This document shows, in pieces, positions 1 to 14,315 of a DNA stretch of 64,000 bases (position 1 is its first letter; each line of letters begins with the position of its first letter). Source of the stretch: Bradyrhizobiaceae bacterium. Its GTDB lineage: Bacteria > Pseudomonadota > Alphaproteobacteria > Rhizobiales > Xanthobacteraceae. The notes below the pieces were generated by a model, which had not been told where the DNA came from, ran no database searches, and saw nothing but the letters and a program-made list of their open reading frames with translations. The translations under genes and the position numbers were made by a program. Location: positions 25,733 through 89,732 of the forward strand of contig RXJJ01000009.1 of NCBI GenBank assembly GCA_003963145.1. The letters run 5' to 3'.

Positions 1-1
1 T

Positions 2-1186
2 CCGGTATCGCTTTACTTGCTTGTCCCGGTCCTGCCGCTTCTGGCAAAATTATTCGATGCACCGGTTTCGGCCGTGCAGTTGAGTGTCGTGCTGTTCATG
101 ATCGGGCTCGCGATCTCGCAGCTCATCACCGGCCCCCTCTCAGACCGCTTCGGCCGCCGTCCTGTGCTGCTCGGCGGGCTTGGCTTGGGCGTTGCCGCAA
201 CCATCGCCTGCATCTTCGCGCAGACTCTGCCGCAGCTCGTCGTCGCGCGTTTCTTTCAGGCCCTTGGCGGCGCTACCGGCATGGTGATGTGCCGTGCGAT
301 CATCCGCGATATTTATCCGCGCCAGCAGATCGGCGGCATGATCGCACTTGTGACCGCCGTCATGATGATCGCCCAGATGATCAGTCCCCTGATCGGCGGC
401 GCCCTCGATATCTATTTCGGCTGGCATTCGATCTTCTATTTCATGGCTGCCGCGACGCTTCTGGTCACGAGCGGCGTGGCGCTCGGCCTGCCCGAGACAA
501 GACGCCGTCCGGTCTTTTCCGACGATGCGGGCTTCTTCAGGGACGTGCGTGCCCTGTCGTCGAGCCGCGCCTTCATCAGCTACGCGCTTTGCCAGATGCT
601 GGCCTCGGCCATCATCTTTATCTTCGCCGGCGGCGGCCCTTACATCGTGGTCGACCAGATGGCGCGCTCCACTGCCGAATATGGCCTGTGGTATGTGACG
701 GCCGGCTTCTCTTACATGGTCGGAAATCTGGTGTCGGTGCGACTGTCGCCCCGCCATGGCATCGACCGTATGATCTGGCTCGGCCTTGCGGTGCAGATTA
801 CGGGCGCTATCGCCAACACCATCCTGGGCGTCACCGGAATTAATCAGTCGCCGTCATGGCTGTTCGGCACGCATATGATCATCACCTTCGGCAACGCGTT
901 TGTAATGTCGAACGCCTCGGCCGGGGCCATCAGCGTCCGCCCTCAGGCTGCCGGCACGGCAGCCGGCATCATGGGATTCCTGCAATTCGGCTGCGGATCG
1001 CTGTTTTCCGAACTCGGCGCTTTTCTCGGGGGAAACTTCACCACGCCGCTGCCGGTCAATATCGCGATCTTGTTTACCTCAATGACCTGCGCGGCGGTGA
1101 TCGTGTTCATCCTTCCGCGCAACACCGGCGCCGTCAGCGAGGAAACCATGATCGAGGCGGAGGAAAGCGAAGCCGGTATTATGTAG
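2..1186 (+). CDS. Bcr/CflA-type drug resistance MFS transporter (5' end outside window)
   Basis: Frame is open to the left window edge. Multiple TM helices and MFS motif 'GPLSDRFGRRPVLLGG', Bcr/CflA-like. Confidence 0.85.
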   Translation, partial: PVSLYLLVPVLPLLAKLFDAPVSAVQLSVVLFMIGLAISQLITGPLSDRFGRRPVLLGGLGLGVAATIACIFAQTLPQLVVARFFQALGGATGMVMCRAIIRDIYPRQQIGGMIALVTAVMMIAQMISPLIGGALDIYFGWHSIFYFMAAATLLVTSGVALGLPETRRRPVFSDDAGFFRDVRALSSSRAFISYALCQMLASAIIFIFAGGGPYIVVDQMARSTAEYGLWYVTAGFSYMVGNLVSVRLSPRHGIDRMIWLGLAVQITGAIANTILGVTGINQSPSWLFGTHMIITFGNAFVMSNASAGAISVRPQAAGTAAGIMGFLQFGCGSLFSELGAFLGGNFTTPLPVNIAILFTSMTCAAVIVFILPRNTGAVSEETMIEAEESEAGIM

Positions 1187-1189
1187 CGA

Positions 1190-5013
<3,824 letters not shown>

Positions 5014-5025
5014 TGCCGTGCAATC

Positions 5026-5940
5026 CTATCCAAGGCCGAGCTTCTTGAAAGCCTTGCTGATGTAGGAGCTTTGATTCTCCTGGGGCTCGACGCCGCCCGA
5101 CTTTACAAGATTGTAGGCGTCTTTGTACCACCGGCTATCCGGAAAATTGTGGCCCAGAACGGCGGCGGCGGTCTGCGCCTCACCGACAATGCCGATCGCC
5201 ATATAAGCTTCGGTCAGGCGGGCCAGCGCTTCCTCGACATGGCGCGTAGTCTGATACTGGGTCACCACCACCTTGAAGCGGTTGATGGCAGCGGTGTAGT
5301 CGCGTTTCTCCATGTAATAGCGGCCGACATTCATTTCCTTGCCGGCCAGCTGGTCGCGCGCGCCCTCGATCTTCTTTTTCGCGGTGGTTGCATATTCGGA
5401 GGTCGGATATTTGCGAATCACTTCCTGCAACGCAGCGATCGCCTTTTCGGTCCGCCCCTGATCGCGCGAGACGTCCGGAATCTGGTCGTAGTTCGAGGCC
5501 GCGATCAGATATTGCGCGTAAGCGGCGTCGGGGCTTCCCGGATGCAGACTGATGTAACGGTTGGCCGAGGAGATCGCGTCGTCATAGCTGCCGGCCTCAT
5601 ACGAGGCGTAGGCCGACATCAGCAACGATTTGCGGGCGAGGTCCGAATAGGGATGCTGGCGATCCACTTCCTCGAATTTCTTCACCGCCTCGCGCTTGTC
5701 GTTCTTTTCGTTCAGAAGGTACAGACCCTCATTGTAGAGCTTGTCGGCCGGCTCATCGACAAAGACCTCGTCCTTCTTGAAGAACTTGTCGTAGAGGTCG
5801 GCGGTGCCGCAGCCGCCGAGCGGCGCGGCCATCACGGCGATGCCCGCTGCCAGCCACAACCGGCGGCCGATGCGATCCTGAAAAAGACGCTTCGCAAGCA
5901 TACGTGTTTCAACCGTCATGAATTCTGCAGACCCGGCCAC
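5026..5940 (-). CDS. bamD: Outer membrane assembly lipoprotein BamD (ComL/YfiO)
   Basis: TPR-like 'YNEGLYLLNEKNDKREAVKKFEEVDRQHPYSDLARKSLLMSAYASYEAGSYDDAI' and lipobox 'APLGGCG'. Confidence 0.93.
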   Translation of the reverse strand: MAGSAEFMTVETRMLAKRLFQDRIGRRLWLAAGIAVMAAPLGGCGTADLYDKFFKKDEVFVDEPADKLYNEGLYLLNEKNDKREAVKKFEEVDRQHPYSDLARKSLLMSAYASYEAGSYDDAISSANRYISLHPGSPDAAYAQYLIAASNYDQIPDVSRDQGRTEKAIAALQEVIRKYPTSEYATTAKKKIEGARDQLAGKEMNVGRYYMEKRDYTAAINRFKVVVTQYQTTRHVEEALARLTEAYMAIGIVGEAQTAAAVLGHNFPDSRWYKDAYNLVKSGGVEPQENQSSYISKAFKKLGLG

Positions 5941-6093
5941 CCGCCGATGCCGCCTATTTAGCCGAAAATGAGTTTCCGACCAACCGGATAGGCATACATT
6001 TCGCCTGCATTAAGGCCGGACATCGTGCCGGAAAACAGACTTTCCAGCTCATTATGCCCTGAAATATTTGAACCGGGAGTGTCGGAAAGAGGC

Positions 6094-7071
6094 TCAGGAG
6101 ACGTCCGGAGCAAAGGCCGGGGCCACGATACCGCCCGCAAGCAGACCGCCAACAGCGTCCGCGGTCACGCGCGGACGGCGCGCCGGCTCGGCTTCGACCA
6201 CCCGCCAGGCATGGCGATCGGCCAAAAGCGAGGTCAGAACGGCATGGTTGAGCTTGTGGCCGCCACGCACCGAACGGTACAGGCCAAGCAGCGGCAAACC
6301 GGCCAATGCAAGATCGCCGACGACGTCGAGCACCTTGTGGCGGACGCATTCGTCGGCGTAGCGCAGGCCTTCGGTATTGAGCAGACGATCCTCGTCGAAC
6401 ACCACCGAATTCTCGAACGAGGCACCGCGGGCGTAACCAGCGCTCCACAGTGCGGCGACATCCTTCATGCAGCCGAACGTGCGGGCACGGCAGACATCGC
6501 GGCGGAAGGTCTCGGGGGTCATGTCGAGATGCATGGCCTGACGGCCGATCAGCGGATTGCTGAAATTGATTTCGATTTCGGCACGGAAACCGCCGGCATA
6601 GGGCCGCAGTTCGCCGAAGGATTCGCCAATGGCGACCTGAATGGGCTTGAGAACCTCGATGAAACGGCGGGCGGCAGATTGCTGAACAATTCCGACTTCA
6701 TCGATCGCGGCAACGAAAGGCGCCGCGCTGCCGTCCATGATCGGAACTTCAGGACCATCAACCTCGACGGTGGCGTTATCGACGCCCATCCCGCGCAGAG
6801 CGGCGAGAACGTGTTCGGCAGTGGAAACCAGCGGACCGGTGTGGTCACCCAGCACGGTGGCGAGTTCGGTCGCAGTGACGGCGGAGGCGACGGCTTTGAC
6901 TTCGCGGTCGGCACCTTCAAGTCCGGTGCGGACGAAAACATAACCATCGTTGATTTTTGCAGGACAGAGAGTGAGATGAACTGGAGCACCGGAGTGGACC
7001 CCAACGCCCGTCAAGGTGACAGACGACCGAAGCGTTGTTTGCCGGCTGAATTTCATCCCAACTTCGCCCAA
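6094..7071 (-). CDS. lpxC: UDP-3-O-acyl-N-acetylglucosamine deacetylase LpxC
   Basis: 'QTTLRSSVTLTGVGVHSG', 'VSTAEHVLAAL', 'HKLNHAVLTSLLAD'. The start may be the internal Met at 7056. Confidence 0.96.
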   Translation of the reverse strand: MGEVGMKFSRQTTLRSSVTLTGVGVHSGAPVHLTLCPAKINDGYVFVRTGLEGADREVKAVASAVTATELATVLGDHTGPLVSTAEHVLAALRGMGVDNATVEVDGPEVPIMDGSAAPFVAAIDEVGIVQQSAARRFIEVLKPIQVAIGESFGELRPYAGGFRAEIEINFSNPLIGRQAMHLDMTPETFRRDVCRARTFGCMKDVAALWSAGYARGASFENSVVFDEDRLLNTEGLRYADECVRHKVLDVVGDLALAGLPLLGLYRSVRGGHKLNHAVLTSLLADRHAWRVVEAEPARRPRVTADAVGGLLAGGIVAPAFAPDVS

Positions 7072-7341
7072 TTTCTACACGACCTCGGAACCTTCGGCTT
7101 TCGCCGCACGACCGTTTTCCGGCCCTTCTGATTCCTTGTCGTCCCCAATGTGGAGGGACCTTGGCCCATTGCCGCTTCAGGCGCCACTCACGCTTGTTTA
7201 CGGATTGTTACCCCAAACCCGCCGCATTCCTCCATGCTGGCGCCATAATCCGGCAGCGAAATCCGTCGACATTTCCCGTATTACGCACGATAAATCAATA
7301 ACTTAATTGAGTTTCGGTCGCCGGATTGGGTGCAAAGCAAA

Positions 7342-7367
7342 ATGCCCCGGGTGAAAGCCCGGGGCAT
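7342..7367 (-). terminator. Rho-independent-like terminator downstream of ftsZ
   Basis: Perfect 10-bp stem ATGCCCCGGG / CCCGGGGCAT with a 6-nt loop. On the minus strand it is followed by a short T-rich run ('ttttgctttg'). Confidence 0.8.
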
Positions 7368-7405
7368 CAACCATTGTCACATTCAGAGCACACCTTGCCG
7401 TGAAC

Positions 7406-9160
7406 TTAGCTCGATTGCCGCCGCAGGAAAGCGGGGATGTCCAGATGATCGTCCGAGGGGGCTGCTGGGGCGACCGGCGCCGGACGTCCATGCGAATCAA
7501 GGCCCTGAGGCGCCGGACGGCGGCCATATTCAGATACCGGCTCACCACCGTATTCTGGCGGGATCGGACGCGGAGGCTTACGGGTCTGCAGTGGCGGCAT
7601 CTGCGGCATGGCGGGAGCAGAGGCGCGGGCGGCAATCGGCGGCTCATTGTCCTCATCGCGGCGGCCAAGGCCAACATTGGCCAGGCGCTGCAAGAGCGAG
7701 GTGCGGGTCTTTTGCGGATGCTCTTCCGGCATCTCGCCGCGGGCGCGGCGGATCTCGTTCTGGGCCGGTACCGGCAATTCCTCGAACGCAGGCATCCGCG
7801 GCGCGCGATGCGGCATCCGCTCGGCGGACGGCGGAATGAAAGCGGTCGGCGGAGCGGGCTCGTTCAGCTCCATGGGCTCATCGTGATCCGGGAACAAGGA
7901 CGGCTTCGGCGGGATCGGGCGAATGCTGACATCGCCATAGGCCGCCGGCTGGGCCGGAGCGTGCGGCGCACGGGCGGGAAAAGTCGGAGACACGGCTTCG
8001 GCGATCGCGGCGAGCGCAGCGCGGTCGATCTGATCGGCGCGCGCCGGAGCGGGTTGGGCTGGACGCGCGGCCTCCTTTTGCTGCGCGGCAATGCGATGGT
8101 TGTCGGCGCGCAGGCGCGCGGTGAGTTCGGCCAGACGGCTTTCCGGGGCACCGGACGAAGCCGTCGCCTGCGGGGCCGGCATGGCGACACGCGCAGTCTG
8201 GTCAATGCCGGTCGCGACGACGGACACCCGGATAATGCCGTCAAGGGATTCGTCGAAGGTCGCGCCGACAATGATGTTGGCGTCGTTATCGACCTCCTCG
8301 CGAATGCGGGTAGCCGCTTCGTCGACCTCGAACAGAGTCAGGTCCTTGCCACCGGTAATCGACACCAGCAGACCCTTCGCACCCCGCATCGAGGAATCGT
8401 CGATCAGGGGATTGGCGATCGCGGCCTCGGCGGCGGTCAGCGCCCGCTTCTCACCGGTCGATTCGCCGGTGCCCATCATTGCCTTGCCCATCTCCTTCAT
8501 CACCGCGCGGACGTCGGCGAAGTCGAGATTGATCAGGCCTTCCTTGACCATCAGATCGGTGATGCAGGCGACGCCCGAATAGAGCACCTGATCGGCCATC
8601 GCAAAGGCGTCGGCGAAGGTGGTCTTTTCGTTGGCGACACGGAACAGGTTCTGGTTCGGAATGATCAGCAGCGTGTCGACCACCTTCTGGAGTTCGGCAA
8701 TGCCGATCTCGGCGGTACGCATGCGGCGCTGACCCTCGAAGTGGAACGGCTTGGTAACGACGCCGACGGTGAGGATGCCCATCTCTCGCGCGGTCGCGGC
8801 GATCACGGGAGCCGCACCGGTGCCAGTGCCGCCACCCATGCCGGCGGTAACGAACACCATGTTCGCGCCGGTCAGATGATCGCGAATCTCGTCGATGACT
8901 TCCTGCGCCGCGGCCGCGCCGATATCCGGCTGCGATCCCGCGCCAAGACCCTGCGTCACGACGGTGCCCATCTGCACGAGACGTTCGGCCTTGGACATCG
9001 TCAGGGCCTGCGCGTCCGTGTTGGCGACAACGAAATCGACCCCCTGAAGGCCCGCCGTGATCATGTTGTTGACGGCATTGCCACCGGCGCCGCCGACGCC
9101 AAACACGGTGATGCGCGGCTTCAGCTCGCTGATTTCGGGCTTCTGAAGATCAAGTGTCAT
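7406..9160 (-). CDS. ftsZ: Cell division GTPase FtsZ
   Basis: '[14 protein letters not shown]', tubulin signature '[11 protein letters not shown]', long linker, C-terminal peptide '[13 protein letters not shown]'. Confidence 0.98.
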   Translation of the reverse strand: MTLDLQKPEISELKPRITVFGVGGAGGNAVNNMITAGLQGVDFVVANTDAQALTMSKAERLVQMGTVVTQGLGAGSQPDIGAAAAQEVIDEIRDHLTGANMVFVTAGMGGGTGTGAAPVIAATAREMGILTVGVVTKPFHFEGQRRMRTAEIGIAELQKVVDTLLIIPNQNLFRVANEKTTFADAFAMADQVLYSGVACITDLMVKEGLINLDFADVRAVMKEMGKAMMGTGESTGEKRALTAAEAAIANPLIDDSSMRGAKGLLVSITGGKDLTLFEVDEAATRIREEVDNDANIIVGATFDESLDGIIRVSVVATGIDQTARVAMPAPQATASSGAPESRLAELTARLRADNHRIAAQQKEAARPAQPAPARADQIDRAALAAIAEAVSPTFPARAPHAPAQPAAYGDVSIRPIPPKPSLFPDHDEPMELNEPAPPTAFIPPSAERMPHRAPRMPAFEELPVPAQNEIRRARGEMPEEHPQKTRTSLLQRLANVGLGRRDEDNEPPIAARASAPAMPQMPPLQTRKPPRPIPPEYGGEPVSEYGRRPAPQGLDSHGRPAPVAPAAPSDDHLDIPAFLRRQSS

Positions 9161-9247
9161 GTTTGCCTCTCGATTACGCGCGCGCGTTGATGATTCGACG
9201 ATACGCCGAAGAAGTTGAAGAATTTGATAAGGTTAATGGACCGGCCA

Positions 9248-10573
9248 TCAGAACCCCTCGCGAAGCCATCGCCCGACCTTTCCGATGTAACCGCCGTCTG
9301 TCCCTGTCATGAGCGGCCGCTTATGACGCGGCTCGACATGTTCGAGTTGAGCGAATTGCGGATAGACCAGAAGTCCCGCGGGAACCGCGAAGGACGCGCT
9401 TTTCGCTTCATTAGGCAGGCGGCTGAAGCCGAGCGGGCGGCCGACGCGAACGTCGCGGCCCAGGATGCGGCTGGCCAGTTCGGGAACTCCGGTCAGTTGC
9501 GAGGCGCCGCCGCTGAGGACGACCCGGGCACGCGGCTCTGCCGCAAAGGGGGACTCCACGAGGCGGTCCCTGACCATTTCAAAAATCTCCTCAACCCGCT
9601 GCCGGACGATGTTCGAAATCGTGGCACGGGAGAAAATATGCGGCGCATCACGCTCGTGACCGGCCGCCGCCTTCACGCTGACCATCTCGCGCGCATCGGA
9701 GCCGCCCGTCAGCACCGTGCCATATAAAGTCTTGATTCGCTCGGCATCCGCAATGGACGCGCCGATGCCACGTGCAAGATCCATCGTGACGTGTTGCCCA
9801 CCGAGCGCAAATCCGCTGGCATGGACGAAATGACCGCCGGAATAGACCGCGATCGTGGTTGTGCCCGCCCCCATCTCGACGACAGCCGCGCCGAGATCGG
9901 CCTCATCGTCGGTCAATAGCGAAAGACCCGCGAGATAGGGGCTTGCAGCCATGGCCTCGACGTTCAGATGACAGCGTTCCACCACCAGCATCAAGTTTTT
10001 TGCTGCAGGTGCGTCGGCGGTGACGACGTTCATGTCAACGCCGAACTGGTGCGCCACCATGCCGCGCGGATCGCGCACGCCCTTCACGCCGTCCAGCGCG
10101 TAACTCACGGGCAGCGCATGCAGAATGGTGCGGCCTTCGGCGGTCGCGTGGCGCATGCCCGCGCCAATCACGCGGTCGATATCGGATTGCGCGACCGCGC
10201 CATTGCGGGTTTCGGCAGAGGCTTCGATCAGCTGGCCGCTCAGCCGGCCGGCCGAGACCGACAGCAGAACCGACTCGACCCGTACCTTGGCCATGCGCTC
10301 GGCCAGCGCCACCGCGTGGCGCACCGAGTGCTCACATTCGTTCAGATCGCTTACCGCGCCGGCCTTGACCCCACGCGAGCGCACATGGCTCATGCCGATC
10401 AGTTCGACCGAATGGGTTCGGCCGCGCAGCATCTCGCTTGAGGGACAGGGCTTCAACCGCGCGATCAGGCACGCAATCTTGCTGGTGCCAATGTCGAGTG
10501 CGGCCACCAGCGCCGTCTTGTTCGGCGGCATCTGGCGCGTCTTCGGTGTCTGGCGGCCATTGAGCATGGTCAT
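9248..10573 (-). CDS. ftsA: Cell division protein FtsA
   Basis: Actin-like ATPase 'VAALDIGTSKIACLIAR' and 'VVEMGAGTTTIAVYSGG', between ftsQ and ftsZ. Confidence 0.97.
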   Translation of the reverse strand: MTMLNGRQTPKTRQMPPNKTALVAALDIGTSKIACLIARLKPCPSSEMLRGRTHSVELIGMSHVRSRGVKAGAVSDLNECEHSVRHAVALAERMAKVRVESVLLSVSAGRLSGQLIEASAETRNGAVAQSDIDRVIGAGMRHATAEGRTILHALPVSYALDGVKGVRDPRGMVAHQFGVDMNVVTADAPAAKNLMLVVERCHLNVEAMAASPYLAGLSLLTDDEADLGAAVVEMGAGTTTIAVYSGGHFVHASGFALGGQHVTMDLARGIGASIADAERIKTLYGTVLTGGSDAREMVSVKAAAGHERDAPHIFSRATISNIVRQRVEEIFEMVRDRLVESPFAAEPRARVVLSGGASQLTGVPELASRILGRDVRVGRPLGFSRLPNEAKSASFAVPAGLLVYPQFAQLEHVEPRHKRPLMTGTDGGYIGKVGRWLREGF

Positions 10574-11574
10574 GCGTCACCTGCCTTGCGTTTCGGCTTG
10601 GCGGCGTTGATGGCGTCCATGCGCGCCTTTGCGGCGTCCTCCGACAGGCGGACCGTCAAACGGTCCGGCAGGCGCATGTCGATCGCGGTGATGTCGCGCG
10701 AGAATAATTGTTCTTCGCTGTCGAGCCTGGACAGCGTCGCCAGCGCTTTATCGACGCCGTTTTCCGGCAGGCGCACGTCAAGGCCGTTGGCGAGACGCAA
10801 ATTCCAGCGCCGCTCGCCGACAAATACGATGGCCTTCACGCTCGATGAAATCTGCGGATATTGCGCGATCAGATCGAGAAAATCGCGGGCCCGGGTTTCA
10901 GCGCCCTTGCCGACGACCAGCGGCAGGTTCACGAAGCGCCGCGCCACATAAGGCTCCAGCACCGTGCCATCCTCGGAGATCACCGACAATTTGCCGTCCT
11001 GCTGCCACAACGCAAACGGCGCGCGCTCGGTAATCTCGATCTGCAAACGGCCGGGATAAAGTTTCTGAACGGTGGCTTCGCGGATCCAGGGATCGGCTTG
11101 CAGCCGCTCGCGCATGGTTGCAGCGTCGAGAAACAGCAGCGAGGAGCGGCCATTGACGCCGCCGACAGCAAGAATTTCGTCCTGGGTGAGCTGCTTGCGG
11201 CCGGTGATGGCGACGGAGGTGATGCGGAACCCGGCGGCATTGGCCATCGCGTTGCGGGTATCGCTCAGGGCGCCGGTGACGTCATCGGCATAACCGCCCT
11301 TCATCACGCCCAGCACGCCAGCGCAGAACAACAGCGCAAAGGTCGCGCCGGTGCCGACACCGCGCGGCAGCCATCGCTCGAGTGTGGCGATCAAGCCGTT
11401 ACGGTGCTGGTCGTTGAAATCGCGAGCCGTAAAAGCCGGTTCGGGAAGCAAGGTCGGCTTCAGATCGGAGACACGCGCCTTCGATGCCCTGGAAGCGGCC
11501 CTCTTCGTCTTCGCCGGATCGGACCGTCGCTGCGGCTGTTTTACCGGCCGAGAGAGGCGTCCTCCACCATCCAT
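10570..11574 (-). CDS. ftsQ: Cell division protein FtsQ
   Basis: N-terminal TM plus POTRA/FtsQ region ('FRITSVAITGRKQLTQDEILAVGGV'); overlaps ftsA start. Confidence 0.95.
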   Translation of the reverse strand: MDGGGRLSRPVKQPQRRSDPAKTKRAASRASKARVSDLKPTLLPEPAFTARDFNDQHRNGLIATLERWLPRGVGTGATFALLFCAGVLGVMKGGYADDVTGALSDTRNAMANAAGFRITSVAITGRKQLTQDEILAVGGVNGRSSLLFLDAATMRERLQADPWIREATVQKLYPGRLQIEITERAPFALWQQDGKLSVISEDGTVLEPYVARRFVNLPLVVGKGAETRARDFLDLIAQYPQISSSVKAIVFVGERRWNLRLANGLDVRLPENGVDKALATLSRLDSEEQLFSRDITAIDMRLPDRLTVRLSEDAAKARMDAINAAKPKRKAGDA

Positions 11575-12464
11575 TGCACCAACTCGTCAAATGTTACGCC
11601 CGCATACGCTGCAAGCTCTGGAACAAGTGACGTCTCGGTCATGCCGGGCTGGGTATTGACTTCGAGGCAGATCAATCCCCCCGTCCCCTCGATGCGGTCG
11701 TCGTAACGGAAATCCGCACGGCTCACGCCCCGGCAGCCAAGCGCCAGATGCGCCGCCAAGGTGAACCTTCGGACTTCCTGGTAAACAAAAGGTAAAATCG
11801 GCGCGGGCAGGATGTGTTTTGATGCGCCTTTTGAATACTTTGCCTCGTAATCATAAAATTTTACGAGAGGCACGATCTCGATTACGTCGCTCGCCTCGCC
11901 CTTGATGACCGCACAGGTCAGTTCCTTGCCAGCGACGTATTTTTCGACCAGGAGCTGGTCGCCATGAGGCCAGTCGTCGCGGAACAGCTCCTGCGGGGGA
12001 TGGGCATGCTCTTCGGTCACGATGAACACCCCGACGCTCGAGCCATCCGCCACTGGCTTGATGACGTAAGGCGGCTTCATCGCATGGCCCTTGGCCACCT
12101 CCGCGCGCGACAGGGTGAGACCTTCGGCAACTGGAACGCCCGCCGTGGCCAGCACGGTTTTGGCGAGATCCTTCTGCATGGCCAGTGAGGATGCGAGCAC
12201 ACCGGAATGGGAATAGGGAATCGCCAGTGTCTCGAGCACGCCCTGAATCGTCCCGTCCTCGCCCGGCCGTCCGTGCAGCATGACCAGCGCCACGTCCGGC
12301 CGGAGTTGATCGAGCACGGTGGCGATGTCGCGTTTCACGTCGATGCGGGTCACGCGATAGCCTTTGCGCTCGAGGGCCCCGGCACATGCCTCGCCCGACC
12401 GCAGCGAAACCTCGCGTTCCGACGACCATCCACCCATCAGGACTGCAACGTGTTTTGCACTCAT
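11541..12464 (-). CDS. ddl: D-alanine--D-alanine ligase
   Basis: 'VAVLMGGWSSEREVSLRSG', ATP-grasp 'PYVIKPVADGSSVGV', 'LICLEVNTQPGMTETSLVPE'. The ORF extends to 12665; the likely start is MSAKH at 12464. Confidence 0.96.
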   Translation of the reverse strand: MSAKHVAVLMGGWSSEREVSLRSGEACAGALERKGYRVTRIDVKRDIATVLDQLRPDVALVMLHGRPGEDGTIQGVLETLAIPYSHSGVLASSLAMQKDLAKTVLATAGVPVAEGLTLSRAEVAKGHAMKPPYVIKPVADGSSVGVFIVTEEHAHPPQELFRDDWPHGDQLLVEKYVAGKELTCAVIKGEASDVIEIVPLVKFYDYEAKYSKGASKHILPAPILPFVYQEVRRFTLAAHLALGCRGVSRADFRYDDRIEGTGGLICLEVNTQPGMTETSLVPELAAYAGVTFDELVQWMVEDASLGR

Positions 12465-12609
12465 GCTTGCTCCTTTGCGCGCCCTACCTACGCTGATTTG
12501 GCAGAGTGTCCAAGGGGACGACGGCACGCATTCCGGGCGCCAAAACAAAGACGCCGCAATAAAAATATGCCAAAACCCCGGCGGTCTCACGCTCGCGAAT
12601 GGAAACGCA

Positions 12610-13389
12610 ATGATCAGAGCCTGGCTCGATTTGTCGGCCCCCGGCATATTTGCCGTGCTTATCACGCTTTACTTTGGGATCGTGCTTCTGCTCACGCTTG
12701 TCGTATTCCACTCGCCCCTCAAAAGGCCGCTACAATCACTCAACGGCGTGGTCGCGCCGTTTTTCAGCTCGATTGCTATTCTGTTCGCGCTTCTGACCGG
12801 CTTTCTCGCCAACGACGTCAGCGACCGTAACCGCCAGGCCGTTCGCGCCGTTCAGACGGAGGCCGCCGAGTTGCACAATCTCTACACGCTCAGCGTCGCC
12901 TCTGTCTCCGACATGAGTGCCATCCGCGCCAAATGGGAGACCTACGTCAATTCTGTTGTAACGCGGGAATGGCCGGCGATGTCCGACAATCATCTCTCGC
13001 CGCAAACCTACACAGCGTATGACGATCTCCTGAAAGAGGTGAGCAATCCATCGATTGCCAAAAGCTCGGGCCAGGCGGTTCACGCGGCGCTTCTGAACAC
13101 TGGGGTTCGAATCGGCACCGCACGCAGCGACCGGCTCGCGCTGGCGTCGGACACCACGAACGATCTGAAATGGATCGTGGTGATCGTGCTCGGCGTTTTC
13201 ACCCAGATCGGAATTGCGCTGGTCCATCTCGATCGCCTGCGTGCTTTTATCGCGGCGCTCGTCGTGTTTTCCAGCGCGGCGATCGTGGCGCTTGGCTTCA
13301 TCGCAATGCAGGAATATCCGTTCTATGGCCCGCTGCAGATATCGGTTGCTCCGATTGCGGCCCAGATGTCGCTGGTGGAACAACAGTGA
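12610..13389 (+). CDS. DUF4239-like (bestrophin-like) integral membrane protein
   Basis: About 259 aa from MIRAWLDL. N-terminal and C-terminal TM helices flank a soluble segment 'VSDRNRQAVRAVQTEAAELHNLYTL'. Encoded opposite to the dcw genes. Confidence 0.7.
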   Translation: MIRAWLDLSAPGIFAVLITLYFGIVLLLTLVVFHSPLKRPLQSLNGVVAPFFSSIAILFALLTGFLANDVSDRNRQAVRAVQTEAAELHNLYTLSVASVSDMSAIRAKWETYVNSVVTREWPAMSDNHLSPQTYTAYDDLLKEVSNPSIAKSSGQAVHAALLNTGVRIGTARSDRLALASDTTNDLKWIVVIVLGVFTQIGIALVHLDRLRAFIAALVVFSSAAIVALGFIAMQEYPFYGPLQISVAPIAAQMSLVEQQ

Positions 13390-13392
13390 AAA

Positions 13393-14310
13393 TCAGGCGA
13401 CCCCGATCCGCTTGATTTCCCATTGCAGTTCGATGCCGGAATTTTCCTTCACGCGCGCACGCACGGTCTCACCAAGCGTTTCGATGTCATGACCCGTCGC
13501 ATCGCCCGTGTTGATAAGAAAGTTGCAGTGCATTTCAGAGACCTGCGCACCGCCAACTCGGAAGCCGCGCATTCCCGCAGCATCGATCAGTTTCCATGCG
13601 CTATGACCGGGCGGATTTTTGAACGTCGATCCGCCGGTCTTTTCGCGAATCGGCTGCGCCGTCTCGCGATGATTCTGCACCTCGACCATTCGCGCACGGA
13701 TTTTTTCAGGATCGGTGGTTTTTCCGCGAAACAGCGCCGAGGTAAACACGATCGACGGATCGACGCCGGAGTTGCGATAGACGAATTTCATCTCGGCGTT
13801 TGAAAATGTCACACGCTCGCCGCTGCGTGTCACGCCCGTCGCCTCGACCAGTACGTCCTTGGTCTCGCCGCCATTGGCGCCTGCATTCATGCGCAGCGCG
13901 CCACCGATCGAGCCGGGAATGCCGAAATAGAACTCCAGCCCGCCGATATTCGCCGCTGCAGCAGCTTCCGCGACGCGCTTGTCGAGCGCGGCCGTGCCCG
14001 CACGCACACTATCGCCATCCGCCTTGATTTCGCCGAAGCCGCGCGGCGACAGGCGAATGATCACGCCCTCGACACCGCCGTCGCGCACAATCAGATTGGA
14101 GCCGACGCCGACAGTATAAACCGCAACGTCGGCTGGCAGACGTTTTAGGAAATAAACCAAGTCATCTTCATCGGCGGGCGTGAACAGAATTTGCGCGACG
14201 CCGCCGACACGAAACCATGTCAAAGGCGCGAGCGGCTCGTTCGCGAGCAGGCGTCCGCGCAACTCAGGCATCGCGGATTTCAGATTGGCGCTGATGTCGG
14301 GAAAAGCCAC
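13393..14310 (-). CDS. murB: UDP-N-acetylenolpyruvoylglucosamine reductase MurB
   Basis: '[25 protein letters not shown]', '[17 protein letters not shown]', '[21 protein letters not shown]'. The ORF extends to 14385, but a GTG start at 14310 avoids overlap with murC. Confidence 0.95.
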   Translation of the reverse strand: MAFPDISANLKSAMPELRGRLLANEPLAPLTWFRVGGVAQILFTPADEDDLVYFLKRLPADVAVYTVGVGSNLIVRDGGVEGVIIRLSPRGFGEIKADGDSVRAGTAALDKRVAEAAAAANIGGLEFYFGIPGSIGGALRMNAGANGGETKDVLVEATGVTRSGERVTFSNAEMKFVYRNSGVDPSIVFTSALFRGKTTDPEKIRARMVEVQNHRETAQPIREKTGGSTFKNPPGHSAWKLIDAAGMRGFRVGGAQVSEMHCNFLINTGDATGHDIETLGETVRARVKENSGIELQWEIKRIGVA

Positions 14311-14315
14311 GGCGT

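Noticed and set aside
7400-9190. 596-aa plus-strand ORF antisense to ftsZ
   Set aside because: Arg/Gly/His-rich shadow frame typical of high-GC DNA; FtsZ on the other strand is unmistakable.
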